From Discostella pseudostelligera (lineage: Eukaryota > Bacillariophyta > Thalassiosirophyceae > Thalassiosirales > Thalassiosiraceae), in NCBI GenBank assembly GCA_036940085.1, contig JALLBK010000699.1:1-16852 (forward strand): a stretch of 16,852 nucleotides of DNA, read 5' to 3'. This document shows, piece by piece, positions 1 through 9,159 of this stretch. The notes below the pieces were generated by a model. That model ran no database searches. It was not told the origin of the DNA and worked only from the letters and a program-made list of their open reading frames with translations. The position numbers and the translations under genes are program-made. The stretch's first letter is position 1. Every line of letters begins with the position of its first letter.

Positions 1-1141
1 CCAGATACTTGTGTATCTTTCCTCGATGCACTTTCATCTCTCCACTGCCGTCCTCAAATATACTCTCGTAGTCTCTTCGTAGCCATGCAATTGTCTCATC
101 CAACACTTTGGAAGACTTATGGGAAATCTTGCAGTCATCAACATGGAAACAGATTGTGCACTGCTCGCCATTGATGATCTTGTTCCATACACAAGGGTTG
201 TATGGATTCATTCAATATCCTTTTTCACGTAGGCTGTTTGTGAACTTCTGATAGTAAAGCAAACTAGCAACCATTCTTCCATACAATGCATTCAAACATT
301 CAACCAACAGCTGTTTGTTACCTCTCTTGTCCATGGTGACATAGTCCTTGTACACCACCGGTGCAATCTTGACAAGTATGTCAACCAACATTCCACGGAT
401 TGGGATAATAACTCTCTTGCTCTCATCCTCGACCACCGTCTGGATAAAAGCATTCGGCACATCAATCAAAATGATCTCGCGTTCCTCGATGGCATCCACC
501 ATTGAAGTAAGAATGACAGATTCTGTTGCGACGGTTGGAGAACTTGATTCCTCCTTGTCAATGTAGTCTCGTTGCTTGTTTCCACCTGCAACCGTTCTAT
601 CCTTGACCTCACCTGTATGCTTCTTTTTGATGAAGATATGACTTTCCAATATTGTTTCACATTGTTTTGACAATAGCTCTGTCCACTTGACAGGCCTGAA
701 TGAGTTTCTCCAGTGCAATTGCTTCATCTCCGCCTCGGCCGCTATCGTCACATCGCTACCCCACATCTTGATGGCAGCTTTAAGTGATAGTTGAGTCATG
801 ACCGTTTCGATCACTCTCCGATCAAATTCGTGCTGATTAATACCTTGATGCAACTTCTCAGACATTTCCGTAGTCTTGAGTTGAGTAGCAGAATAATCAT
901 ATCTCTGTCCAGCAGTCAGCGTCGGCTCGTAGGTTTTCTTGGGTTGTCGAATTCTGGTTGATCGACAAAGTGTAGTTTCGGCCACTGGTTCCGGTACAGC
1001 AGGCTGAATTGGAGCCGGATCTTGTTCGGGCTTGTCATTGTTGACGTCGATGATTGGTTTGTCGTCGGGATCCTTGGGAGGTACGAGTTTTGAGTCTAAT
1101 TTGTCTGACGCATTTTCTAACACATCACAAACACACGTCAC
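1..1141 (-). pseudogene. Copia reverse transcriptase region (broken, runs off the window)
   Basis: The minus-strand frame from 1141 to 215 gives 309 residues. It begins with an acidic/proline-rich linker (CRSTRIRQPKKTY) and continues into the Ty1/copia RT fold. Visible RT motifs are VAGGNKQRDYI, then motif A ILIDVPNAFIQT with the first catalytic Asp, then LNALYG. A TGA stop at 212-214 interrupts the frame just before MNPYNPCVWNK. The same frame then continues to position 1 and contains the motif C equivalent FHVDDCK (about 132-150), where copia elements usually have YVDD, and ends in HKYLG. The stop is therefore a nonsense change in an otherwise continuous RT. The upstream linker to integrase is displaced by the nested element. 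Confidence 0.9.
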
Positions 1142-3023
1142 AGGTACATATAGGAATTTAAATTATTTAAGGGAATACCTGTTCTTTCATCAATCTGATC
1201 ACATAATTGTGTAGAGCTTCTTCTTCTGCGCATTTTGATATATGATAGTCCTATGTTACTGAAGTATCTAGACAGCCATTCCCAAGCACGAAGCTGACAA
1301 TCCGCTCCATCACACCTCATCCCACAGAGTGATTGCTGTGTTAGAATAGTAATACCTTTTGATTGCACAATACAATCTTTTGGCAATTAAACTTTAATAC
1401 ATCCTCATCATGTCTGCTGATGAGGTGACTATTCAGAAGTTGGTGGCGAAGGCAGCTTCATTGCTTAAAAAGGTGCAGCAAATTTTTCATCGTCACAGAG
1501 CACAAATCCTGCCCTCCAGATGAGGATTCGTCGCATGCTATCAAACCCAAAGTTTGCTGTTGATACTCCCCCAACTAATGTTGATATCACTTCACCAATG
1601 CCTACCGTTTCAACATTGTCTTCCCCTCCAGTGGCTCCTGCTATATCATCTGCAACAACTTCGTCATCTGCAGATGGCACGTCATCAAGTATTGCAAAGC
1701 CTAAATTGGATGCCATTCGGCTTACAGCAACTGGGAAGGCAAAGGAGGTCAGCAGCAACGAAGAGAGCAACAAAGATGTATTACCAAGAGCAAAAAAAGG
1801 GGAAGGCGGGAAAGTCGGCAAAACAAATATGCGCATTGATCAAAAAACAATTTGATGGAGTTGGGTCATCAGCACGGTCAATTACCAGATACGTGAATGA
1901 ATATTCTCTTATTGATAGCTCGCCTCTCAAGCGGGGCAATCCCGGACTACTTCCTACTTGGGCATTTGAGTCTATCTGTGTTGCACTGGAGAGTTTCATT
2001 TCAATTAGTCAAATAAACCTGAATGGAGCAATCAACAACAAGAAGAATCTTTCGGCACGTGTCAATGGTTGTGCCGGTCGTGATGATGCTAAAGACAAAA
2101 ACCAACTTTTGAACCGTATTCTTCGGAATAAGTCAATTGACCTCGCTGCAGCAAGATTGGAGAAGCAGGAGGCCCGACGCATTCAATGGACAACAGCAAA
2201 AAATTGACAATGTGGTTCAACAATTGGGGCCACGATCTTGTTCAGCTGGGGTTTGCAACAAAGCTAAATGATGATGGTGACATCCATATTCCAGATGATC
2301 AACTTGGGAGGATTATAAACTTTGATGAAACTTGTCTCTCACTCGATGGCAGCGGAAACAGAGGTGGTCGGCCAGAGGTGGTTTTTTTCAATCCATTGTT
2401 GCTGCATCAATTTTGCAATCTCACTGTTGTGGAGTTGGATTACTTTGTTGGCACAATCGATATTCGGGGAAGATGACAAAGCAGGAGAAGGTATTCAAGC
2501 TGATGGAGACATATCAATCGAATCCGGTACCAGCGCCGATTGAGGATTGGACTGCGGATGATGAGGGGAAATTGCAGAGGTTGAAATGCGCTGAGATTGA
2601 TTTGGCAGACACAGCAGTAGGGAGAAAACAGGAACTGATGCAACAACAATTTCGTGCAGGTGGGGTAGACTTGCCAGATGATGAATTCAACCAAATCATC
2701 GAGCTTCGGAAGAGGAAACGCGAGGAGACTAGTACGGATTAATTGGGGGATAAAATATTGTTCTTACTATAAATATTTAGTTGATACTGAAATAATATTA
2801 TCTCAACAAAATCTAACAAATTTTGATCCTCATTCAAACTGCCATTAGACAATGAATTTTTATTTTGAAACCACCAAAATTTACCAGGCAGTCGATTCCT
2901 GTCCATAGACGAGGCATGTGCAAGCGGAGCGATTAAATCCATCCGGATGGTGCCGAAATCCTATGGCGGGCACACCACCATGGTTTGCTCGAGTGGAGAA
3001 GTTGAATGTGGCCGAGCGTTAGA
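1142..3023 (+). mobile_element. Nested DNA-transposon relic inserted in the copia element
   Basis: This stretch separates the copia integrase, whose frame ends at 3024, from the copia RT, whose frame begins at 1141. It is in the opposite orientation and contains the broken transposase gene at 1410-2742. The junctions are inferred only from where copia coding sequence stops and resumes. By eye I found no convincing terminal inverted repeats or target-site duplication, so the true ends may differ by tens of bases. The flanks inside it (1142-1409 and 2743-3023) are AT-rich and hold no other recognisable gene. Confidence 0.6.
1410..2742 (+). pseudogene. DDE-superfamily transposase-like protein, frameshifted and internally deleted
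   Basis: An ATG at 1410 opens MSADEVTIQKLVAK and stops at 1521-1523. A Ser/Thr/Pro-rich stretch follows in another frame (1520 to about 1760). The middle part is in a third frame to about 2205 (YYQEQKKGKAG, ARSITRYVNEYSL, RRIQWTT). The next part is shifted again (2186 to about 2395) and contains [13 protein letters not shown] then [12 protein letters not shown] recognise this block from diatom DDE-endonuclease-like proteins, with the Asp of NFDET as the first catalytic acid. The C-terminal tail is in yet another frame (about 2470-2742, [15 protein letters not shown]). The sequence that should carry the second and third catalytic acids is missing between about 2395 and 2470. It is a non-functional, non-autonomous remnant. 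Family identity is from memory. Confidence 0.65.
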
Positions 3024-5948
3024 TCAAAAATACAAAATTGTTGGTTCAGCAAGCTTATTCACTCGCTCAATTACCATCTCAGTCATAGGAACAACAGTCC
3101 AAGATCGACGACAGACCACAGTACCAGTATTTAAAGTATAAAATTTTTGTCCGCCTTGAATATTTCCACTCGGACCCAAAGATATTGCACCCCGTGTACG
3201 AGCAGCCATGCTGTTGCAAGGTGCATCCTCCTCATGGATTTGGCAGTAGGTACCAAATGGCATAGAATAATACTTGTAATGGATAATCTCTCCAGCAAGT
3301 ATCGCCTTTGGCCCATATTGGTCAGACACTCCTCCCTTCGCCGGGAAGTAGTTCAGTAGTTTGACAACATAAAAAATCATGTGTGTCAGCATTTGCTTTG
3401 ACACAGCTGTGAACGGTACTGAATGATGGATGGCTCGAGTTCTCTCTTTCACAACTCGGATGCAGCATTCGATGTACGGTTCGTGCTTGTCGGGAGCAGT
3501 TAAATTCAACCTCGGCGCGCCTGGCAGATCGTACATCATCTCAACCAGCAGCTTGAATTCGTTATCAGCTGTGACCACATTAATTTGGAACCCATGTTCA
3601 CGGTAATATTTGTAGATATTCGAAAATGCCTTGAATATCGTCCCTGACTTTTGTTCGGCAAGATGAGTCACTGTTGAGAAATAAATGTTGCGACTGAGAG
3701 TTAGGAGGAACGGGATTTTATTGACAAAAAATATGTCAATCGCCATTGTGACAAGTCAATGCAACTCCCTTCTCTCCTTCGGAATGTGGACAATGTCAGT
3801 CACCACAGGAGCAGGCGTTCTCCTCGTGGTCTTTCCTTTTAGAGCGGCGATATTTGGACCCCAAATTTTGATTGCTACTTCGGCATCCTGTGTCATAACT
3901 GGGCAGTCCTTGATCTGGTTCGATTGCAAAATCCATTTGAAATCTTTGGCGGATGGATAACCAAGGCTTGTGTACAGATTGCAAGCTTTCTCTGCTCCGG
4001 AAATCTGACACTTGGAAAAAGGCAACTTGTTTGACTCCGCAGTCGTAACAAAAGAAAAATCCTTGTTCCGAGGATCGTAAAAATGTAGACCACTGTCGTG
4101 CATTTCCCTTATCTTCTCTCCACACCACGAATGCAACATCATCGCTGTCGTAAGATACTTGGTATTTACGGATGACTTCTTTCAAGGAGAGAATATTGGT
4201 GATGGCTCTCTTCGAGAACCAAACAGTGAACCTGCATAGTACCCCCGTTGCTCTGTAGGTTAAGTGGACAGTCTGACCGACGGACATCAGAAACCAACTT
4301 GTGGTTGCAAAATAGAGACATGGTGGACTGATTGTCCAGGAGGATTACTTTGCATAGGTTAAAATCTCTGAGTTTCCCACTTGATTGTTTCAGTGCTGCA
4401 GCTTCATGAGAATGCTGTAGGCTTTGTTCGGTGTCGGGGATGGAAAGATTGAAGAATTGGAAGTGGGAGTGATCATCGTCGTCCGACGAGTCTTCTTCAT
4501 TCTCCACCATACTTTTGAGTTGAGCAAATTGCTTCCCCGCACTCTTCAATTTCTTCTCAAACTCTCCAATTCTCTCCTTGTTCAACTTGGATGATGAGGT
4601 GGAAGAGTCGTTAGATTGTTTTTGGATCTTGTCTGGGCATTTCTTCGAGATATGCCCCTTCTTACCGCAAACATAACACTCCACGTTCTTGTAGTTCTTC
4701 GCTCCTCCTTCATCATCTCCTTCCTTCTTGTCAGAACCTTTCTTCTTCTCTTTGGCTCCACCCTTTTTCCCTTTTTGCGTGAAGGCTGATCCCTCGGTTG
4801 CGACAGTGGCTGAGCTCCTCTTCTCATCATAGATGTTGAGTAGAGCTAGCGTGTCACTCCTGGTGGTTGGGTATTCATCTCGCTTTGCTAAAAACGCATC
4901 AACAAGGTTATTACTGACAAGGTCATGGGTAGTGGTACTACTGCTATTGTGGATGAGCAAATAAGCAAGTAGTCTCTCCTTGGCCTCACTTCGGATGGTT
5001 GCTTGATCGACGACTGTTAGAGTGTCGTAGTCAGCCCACCCTTTTTTCTCGATGCAGTATTCCCACATGCACCTGAATATGTCAAATTTGATGCCAACCA
5101 ATTCGGCAACATCAACATGTGTATTTAGTTTCTCATACCACTGCAGATTACTCATGTTGTTCTGCTGTTTCATGGTCAGCACTGCTAGGAGATTATCAAC
5201 GATGTTTGTGGCTTGGCACTCATAACCACTTTGTTTCATGACGACTCTCTCAATGAGAGCGTATAGGTCCAATGGTTTCTGGTCTGTGTTGACAGTTTCC
5301 CATAGTGGGTCATCGTGCATCTTGTCTTGTAGATGCTGGGTACTCTGACCAATAATGATCGCGAATGCCTTCTGACGATTAAGATTCAGATTGGCGACTC
5401 TTTCTCCATAGTTCTTTTCACTGGACCTCCATTCACCCTTTTCTCTTTCATCGAGCGGTACTTTCCCAGGGTTACTCTTATCGTACTCGATATCGATGAT
5501 TTCGTCATCTATCTCTAGGATTTCTTCCTCCAGGACACTCAAATTTGTCGGAGGGGGTATGACTCATATCTCGGCTTGTAGACGCTGTTTCTTGCATCTG
5601 AGTATGTCGAGCCTGTTGTTTTGTTTAAAGAGGACTTTCGCATCCCATGCAGGCTGCCTAGCTGTAGCGGATGCCGGATAGATTGCGGGAGGTACGACGA
5701 AATCAGTCTTTGTTTCCAGTTCTTTCATTACGTCACCACCATACTTGATGCCAACATGATGGGCTATCTTGATGTATGTGGTTCGCATGAGGTCAGCAGA
5801 CGATCTTTCTCCGAAGTCGAATATATTCCCTTCAAGTTCCTTGCATAGTAGGTCTGGTAGACCTGTGCCCTCCGCGGCCTCTTCCACTGCCGCCGGGCTT
5901 GCTGTCGCCGCGGCCACCACCGCGGCCCTTGTTTGTTCTCCCAGCCAT
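3024..5948 (-). pseudogene. Copia Gag-protease-integrase region (multiply broken)
   Basis: The Gag start is probably the ATG at 5948, followed by a Gly/Arg-rich leader (MAGRTNKGRGGGRG). A frameshift near 5890 leads into LEGNIFDFGE. A TGA at 5564-5566 interrupts the frame, which continues to about 4230. Residues 289-302 of the 5542-4166 frame form a CX2CX4HX4C knuckle (CYVCGKKGHISKKC, about 4637-4678). Then comes the protease motif VILLDNQSTMS with its Asp at residue 403. Two frameshifts (about 4230 and 4110) divide the GAG-pre-integrase region, which includes VWFSKRAITN and DSGLHFYDPR. A TGA at 3756-3758 precedes the integrase core (3746-3027), which retains acids consistent with the DDE triad in AIDIFFV, VTADNEF and PYIECC. 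The integrase frame ends at 3024-3026, next to the nested element. Confidence 0.88.
4637..4678 (-). other. CCHC zinc knuckle of copia Gag
   Basis: CYVCGKKGHISKKC matches the retroelement nucleocapsid signature C-X2-C-X4-H-X4-C exactly. Lys-rich sequence flanks it on the N-terminal side. All four zinc ligands are intact although the surrounding polyprotein is broken. Confidence 0.92.
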
Positions 5949-5967
5949 CCTGCTGGGAATCGCTTAG

Positions 5968-6088
5968 TGACTTCGAAAAGATAATGTTAGGGAAGTAGCC
6001 TCCATGGCCACCAGCCTGTAGTAAACACACCTATTAAAAAACAATTTGTTCCAATTCAATTCATTAGACGATTATCTTTTTGAAGTGA
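5968..6088. repeat. Imperfect inverted repeat next to the presumed copia 5' end
   Basis: The left arm at 5968-5985, read on the minus strand, is ATTATCTTTTCGAAGTCA. The right arm at 6071-6088 on the plus strand is ATTATCTTTTTGAAGTGA. They agree at 16 of 18 positions and are separated by 85 bases. The left arm lies about 20 bases upstream of the presumed Gag start, where a primer-binding site next to the LTR would be expected, but I cannot match it to a particular tRNA. The arms could be the base of a hairpin or remnants of two head-to-head element ends. Confidence 0.6.
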
Positions 6089-6145
6089 GCAAAACCGAGT
6101 TCGACGCAGCATCACGTATGCAGTTCTTCTGTGGCCCGTAATGGA

Positions 6146-6182
6146 TCCACGTGTAACTTGTATACGCTGCTCTCCACGTGTA
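6146..6182. promoter_or_regulatory. Paired G-box (CACGTG) motifs upstream of the MATH/BTB-like gene
   Basis: Two palindromic CACGTG cores at 6148-6153 and 6175-6180 lie 27 bases apart, each embedded in TCCACGTGTA. CACGTG is a general bHLH/bZIP binding core in eukaryotes. They lie 80-115 bases upstream of the chosen ATG of the downstream broken gene. A regulatory role is inference from motif and position only. Confidence 0.3.
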
Positions 6183-6262
6183 CATCTCCCAACACTGTGT
6201 CCTGTGTCCAATATCCATTAGGAGTACCTTGGAATTCACACCCACAAGCAAGCGAAACCATC

Positions 6263-7499
6263 ATGAGCATGTTCGAAATCAACACCTCAGCCTACAAAAA
6301 TAATATTTCTCATTCAACATTACTTCATGTGGGTAAACCTCCAACCGACTTTCAAGATTGGGTTCGAGCATGTGTTTATTTTCACGGATTTGCAGATATA
6401 CCTATCGATGGTGAAGAAGTCATATCATCAACATTTTGGTGTTTGGGTTATGGATTAATGATGGGACTTAGTATAGTTAATCATATAACCTTTGATGAAA
6501 CTGGTGAAGAGATGTATACGGATGTTATTGCCTTCTTCAAGATCTATCAGCAGGCAAAATAGTGCATTAATGTGGAATGTCGTGTAGCGATCCGGGGAAA
6601 TTCAGAAGATACAGTGGATACTGCCATATCAAACGGGAACTTTATTGAGTTTGATTCGGATGGTGGACATTCCATAGCACGATCAGAGGCATTAACAAAC
6701 CTTGTGGATGGAGCCTTAGTGGTTGAGGTCCAAATGAAACATGCTGAATATCACCTCCCATTTATTCCCAAAAACCCTTCATGCAACATTGTTCAATCAT
6801 TATTTATGGACAAAGAATCATCTGATCTTGAGATTGAGGTAGCACGAGAGAATAAAACTTCAACCAAAGAAGAGATCGCAACTGAGCCTGCTGTGTTTTA
6901 TGCTCACAGTTTGATTTTGAAGAAAGCTGCTCCCATGCTTGCCGACCTTTGCACAGACATTCCATCGTCCCGCATTCATATCCCTGAAATTTCTGATAAA
7001 ATGTTCGGCATCTTGCTACGCTATATTTATGGATTCGAAACTTCAATGCTTGAATCTGACACATCACAAACAAAGGAAATCATTGAGGTAGCCAACAAGT
7101 TTGGGGTGACAAACCTCAAACTTGAGGCGGAAGCTCGCTTTGTCTTTTTAACAACGATCACTTTAGAGAATGTGATGGAACTGCTTCATTTTGCAGACTC
7201 GAAGAACTGTGCTATACTGAAAGAGGTGGTTATGGATTTCATTCTCAAGAACAAGATTGAAATTCTCGAGAAAAAATACTTTCAGGTGCTCCAGAAGGCG
7301 TTGGCAGTGATATTTTGGCAGCGATAGCGAGGGAAGAGGCAACAAGTGGGGCTGCTGGACTGATGAGAATATATATAGCTCTATGGGTATCAGTGACCTT
7401 CGACGTAGAACGCATGAGAAAGGATTGGATGTTGATGGGTCAAGGGAAATGTTGACATCTGCGCTCCAGCTTAGCGCTCGTAAAAGGAAGGCTGCTTGA
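6263..7499 (+). pseudogene. MATH/BTB-like protein gene, disrupted (one stop, two frameshifts)
   Basis: The ATG at 6263 (or 6269) opens a MATH-like N-terminal part containing FADIPIDGEE and STFWCLGYGL. An in-frame TAG at 6560-6562 interrupts it. The same frame then runs to 7325 through LVDGALVVEVQMK and PFIPKNP and into a BTB/POZ domain: FMDKESSDLEIEV, then FYAHSLILKKAAPMLADLC, then LRYIYG, followed by a BACK-like helical region containing NLKLEAEARF and ADSKNCAILKEVVMDF. Near 7290 the frame must shift to read GAPEGVGSDILAAIAREE. Near 7360 it shifts again to read a SAP-like tail, MGISDLRRRTHEKGLDVDG, ending at TGA 7497-7499. BTB proteins typically act as Cullin-3 substrate adaptors. No intron with GT-AG borders explains the breaks. 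Decay is most likely, with sequencing error the alternative. Confidence 0.72.
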
Positions 7500-7625
7500 A
7501 ATACATCATTGATTGAGTAAATGAGTTTAGCATAAAGGGAAGAGTCAAAACTTCATCTTTTGTCGAAGGGTCGTCGACTGCTTACTCCATCATTGCTCTC
7601 CTTGTGCAAGTTTATCGTCAACTGA

Positions 7626-9071
7626 TCATCCATGGATCAGACCCGCTTTGGTAGCAAAGACCATTCGCTGTTCGAACTCAGTTAACATCCACATATATCT
7701 ATCCGATTCTGACTGTTCAATATGCAAATCTTCCAGACCAGGTGGAAATCGAAGTATTGTTGCATCCCCTACCTGAAGAATATCGCCAGCGCCAAGACAA
7801 TCTAGTGTCGAAGATGGTGAGATATCGACCACATGCAAGTGGCTATCCGCTACAGCTCCATAACTGCTCGAAACCCAAACTCGGGTCACATTATCAACGA
7901 TTGCCGATGCAGCCCCTTGCATTTCTGAAAAATAATGCCATTGATTGGAACACGTACCATCGATGGTACCATTCCTCTCGACAATGTGCTGCTTGTCAAC
8001 CCATGCAATTCGATTCTCTGATCGATCAAAACATTTCTTCGAATCTGTATGCATGCCCACCTTTCCACCACATCGAAAGTATGTCCCGACCACAAATTTA
8101 TTATGATCCATATCATACGAAAGAAACGATGGCTTCGTTGGACTACGAAATGAAGATGATTGTCGTAATAGATAACGATATCCCAACATTGTTTCGTCCA
8201 CCAAATCATCGTCTTCGGAAGGCAACTCATACAAATCGCGGCTGATATCAAACTTAAGTATTTTCATTTCTCGTTTCCGAGAGTCTGCAACGTACAATGT
8301 GCCATTAACTTGTTCAATTCCACCCACATGAATATTGGGCAATGTGCAAAAGTTGTCGTCTACCAATAACACATGTGTGTAGGAATAATGCTGTTCTGAT
8401 GTGATGGTTGCTTTTGTCGATGAACTACTTCTTTCGTGTTGCATTGATGAAATGTCGACGAAGGATATTCGTCCACCACGATTGGCATACCCCTCCTCTG
8501 CTCGGCCATACCAACTCACGAGGGCAAATCTTCGACCAGATTGGGTGTGGTGGTAGGTGGTGACTCCCTGTGGTCTCCACTTGGTTGTTTCGGCATCTTC
8601 TTCATCCCAATGAAATCCATGCGATATTATATTTGTGTCGTCTGTCAAACTCTTGGTGAATGCCACTGTGGTACGGGTCAAACTGAGATGTTCTACCGAT
8701 GTGCCTTTTATGAGAGTAGTGTTACCGAGACAAGTAGCTTCCACCGGCACGTCTGTTTTGGAACCACCAGCACCGAAAATGATACGAAATAGATTTCGAA
8801 AAGATGTATGAAACACCGATTCCGACACTATAAAGATCGAGACGATTAAACATAGTGCAAATAAGACGGAGATGAGGGCGATCTTCCTGAATCGACGGCA
8901 ACGATGACGAAGAGATCGTAGTCGCTGTCGACATGATGTTGACAAAGACGATGTCTGGATGCTGTCATCGTCGTCGTCGTCGTCGTCGTCGTCTTCATTA
9001 TGAGCATCGTCAATGGAGAGAGGTCCGTAGTTGACGACGGTGCCATCATCTTCCGCTCTCTTGGGCATCAT
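7626..9071 (-). CDS. Type II membrane protein with beta-propeller-like lumenal/extracellular domain
   Basis: This is one uninterrupted 481-residue frame with two Met codons at its start (MMPKRAEDD). Residues 1-63 are probably cytosolic, with a run of ten Asp (27-36) and then an Arg-rich patch (RQRLRSLRHRCRRFRK). One hydrophobic helix follows at about 64-83 (IALISVLFALCLIVSIFIVS). The positive-inside rule predicts N-in type II topology. The C-terminal part has sequons at N117, N256, N367 and N394 and several Cys residues, fitting a secretory-pathway location. Repeated short blocks such as WRPQGVTTY, FALVSWYGR, GGRISFVDI, HVGGIEQVNGTLYVADS and LHVVDIS look like blades of a propeller fold. They recall secreted proteins of actinobacteria, by memory only. 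No catalytic motif was recognised. The gene is divergent from the glutathione hydrolase gene, 88 bases away at the closest possible start. Confidence 0.75.
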   Translation of the reverse strand: MMPKRAEDDGTVVNYGPLSIDDAHNEDDDDDDDDDDSIQTSSLSTSCRQRLRSLRHRCRRFRKIALISVLFALCLIVSIFIVSESVFHTSFRNLFRIIFGAGGSKTDVPVEATCLGNTTLIKGTSVEHLSLTRTTVAFTKSLTDDTNIISHGFHWDEEDAETTKWRPQGVTTYHHTQSGRRFALVSWYGRAEEGYANRGGRISFVDISSMQHERSSSSTKATITSEQHYSYTHVLLVDDNFCTLPNIHVGGIEQVNGTLYVADSRKREMKILKFDISRDLYELPSEDDDLVDETMLGYRYLLRQSSSFRSPTKPSFLSYDMDHNKFVVGTYFRCGGKVGMHTDSKKCFDRSENRIAWVDKQHIVERNGTIDGTCSNQWHYFSEMQGAASAIVDNVTRVWVSSSYGAVADSHLHVVDISPSSTLDCLGAGDILQVGDATILRFPPGLEDLHIEQSESDRYMWMLTEFEQRMVFATKAGLIHG

Positions 9072-9159
9072 GGATCATCGTGGGCGGAGCATTATGTGAT
9101 GCCGATGGCGATGGATGTCGTCTCTAGAGTAGTTAAGCCTAAACTAGTAACCATGATGT
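9072..9159. promoter_or_regulatory. Short divergent intergenic region (candidate bidirectional promoter)
   Basis: Only 88 bases separate the minus-strand start at 9071 from the first possible plus-strand start at 9160. If the glutathione hydrolase starts at the later in-frame ATG (9358), the spacer is 286 bases. No TATA box is evident. Shared promoter use is inferred from geometry. Confidence 0.4.

Larger units (their letters stand above)
1..5985 (-). mobile_element. Degenerate Ty1/copia LTR retrotransposon, interrupted, partial at left edge
   Basis: Read on the minus strand, the order is Gag with CCHC knuckle, protease motif, GAG-pre-integrase region, integrase, reverse transcriptase. Integrase before RT is diagnostic of Ty1/copia rather than Ty3/gypsy. 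The RNase H part and 3' LTR would lie beyond position 1. The Gag start is near 5948. The right boundary at about 5985 is a guess: the plus-strand text there begins TGTTAG, which could be an LTR end, but no second LTR is present for comparison. The coding frame is broken by stops at 5564-5566, 3756-3758 and 212-214, by frameshifts near 5890, 4230 and 4110, and by an inserted transposase relic at about 1142-3023. The copy cannot be autonomous. Confidence 0.9.

Noticed and set aside
1138..1386. 82-codon minus-strand frame with several Cys residues, just upstream of the RT frame
   Set aside because: It does not resemble the copia linker and has no recognisable domain. The Cys spacing does not form a zinc-finger pattern.
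2739..2942. 67-codon minus-strand frame next to the copia integrase
   Set aside because: It shows no copia linker or chromodomain-like pattern and lies in the AT-rich flank of the nested transposase relic, so it is probably chance.
1142..3023. Possible terminal inverted repeats of the nested element
   Set aside because: I compared the two ends by eye and found no convincing match or target-site duplication, so no ends are claimed.
3917..3935. GGTTCGATT motif resembling a tRNA T-arm
   Set aside because: No matching acceptor stem, anticodon arm or closing T-stem around it, and it lies inside copia coding sequence.
7742..8245. 167-codon plus-strand frame opposite the membrane protein gene
   Set aside because: It is a shadow of the well-supported minus-strand gene, with atypical composition and no domain.
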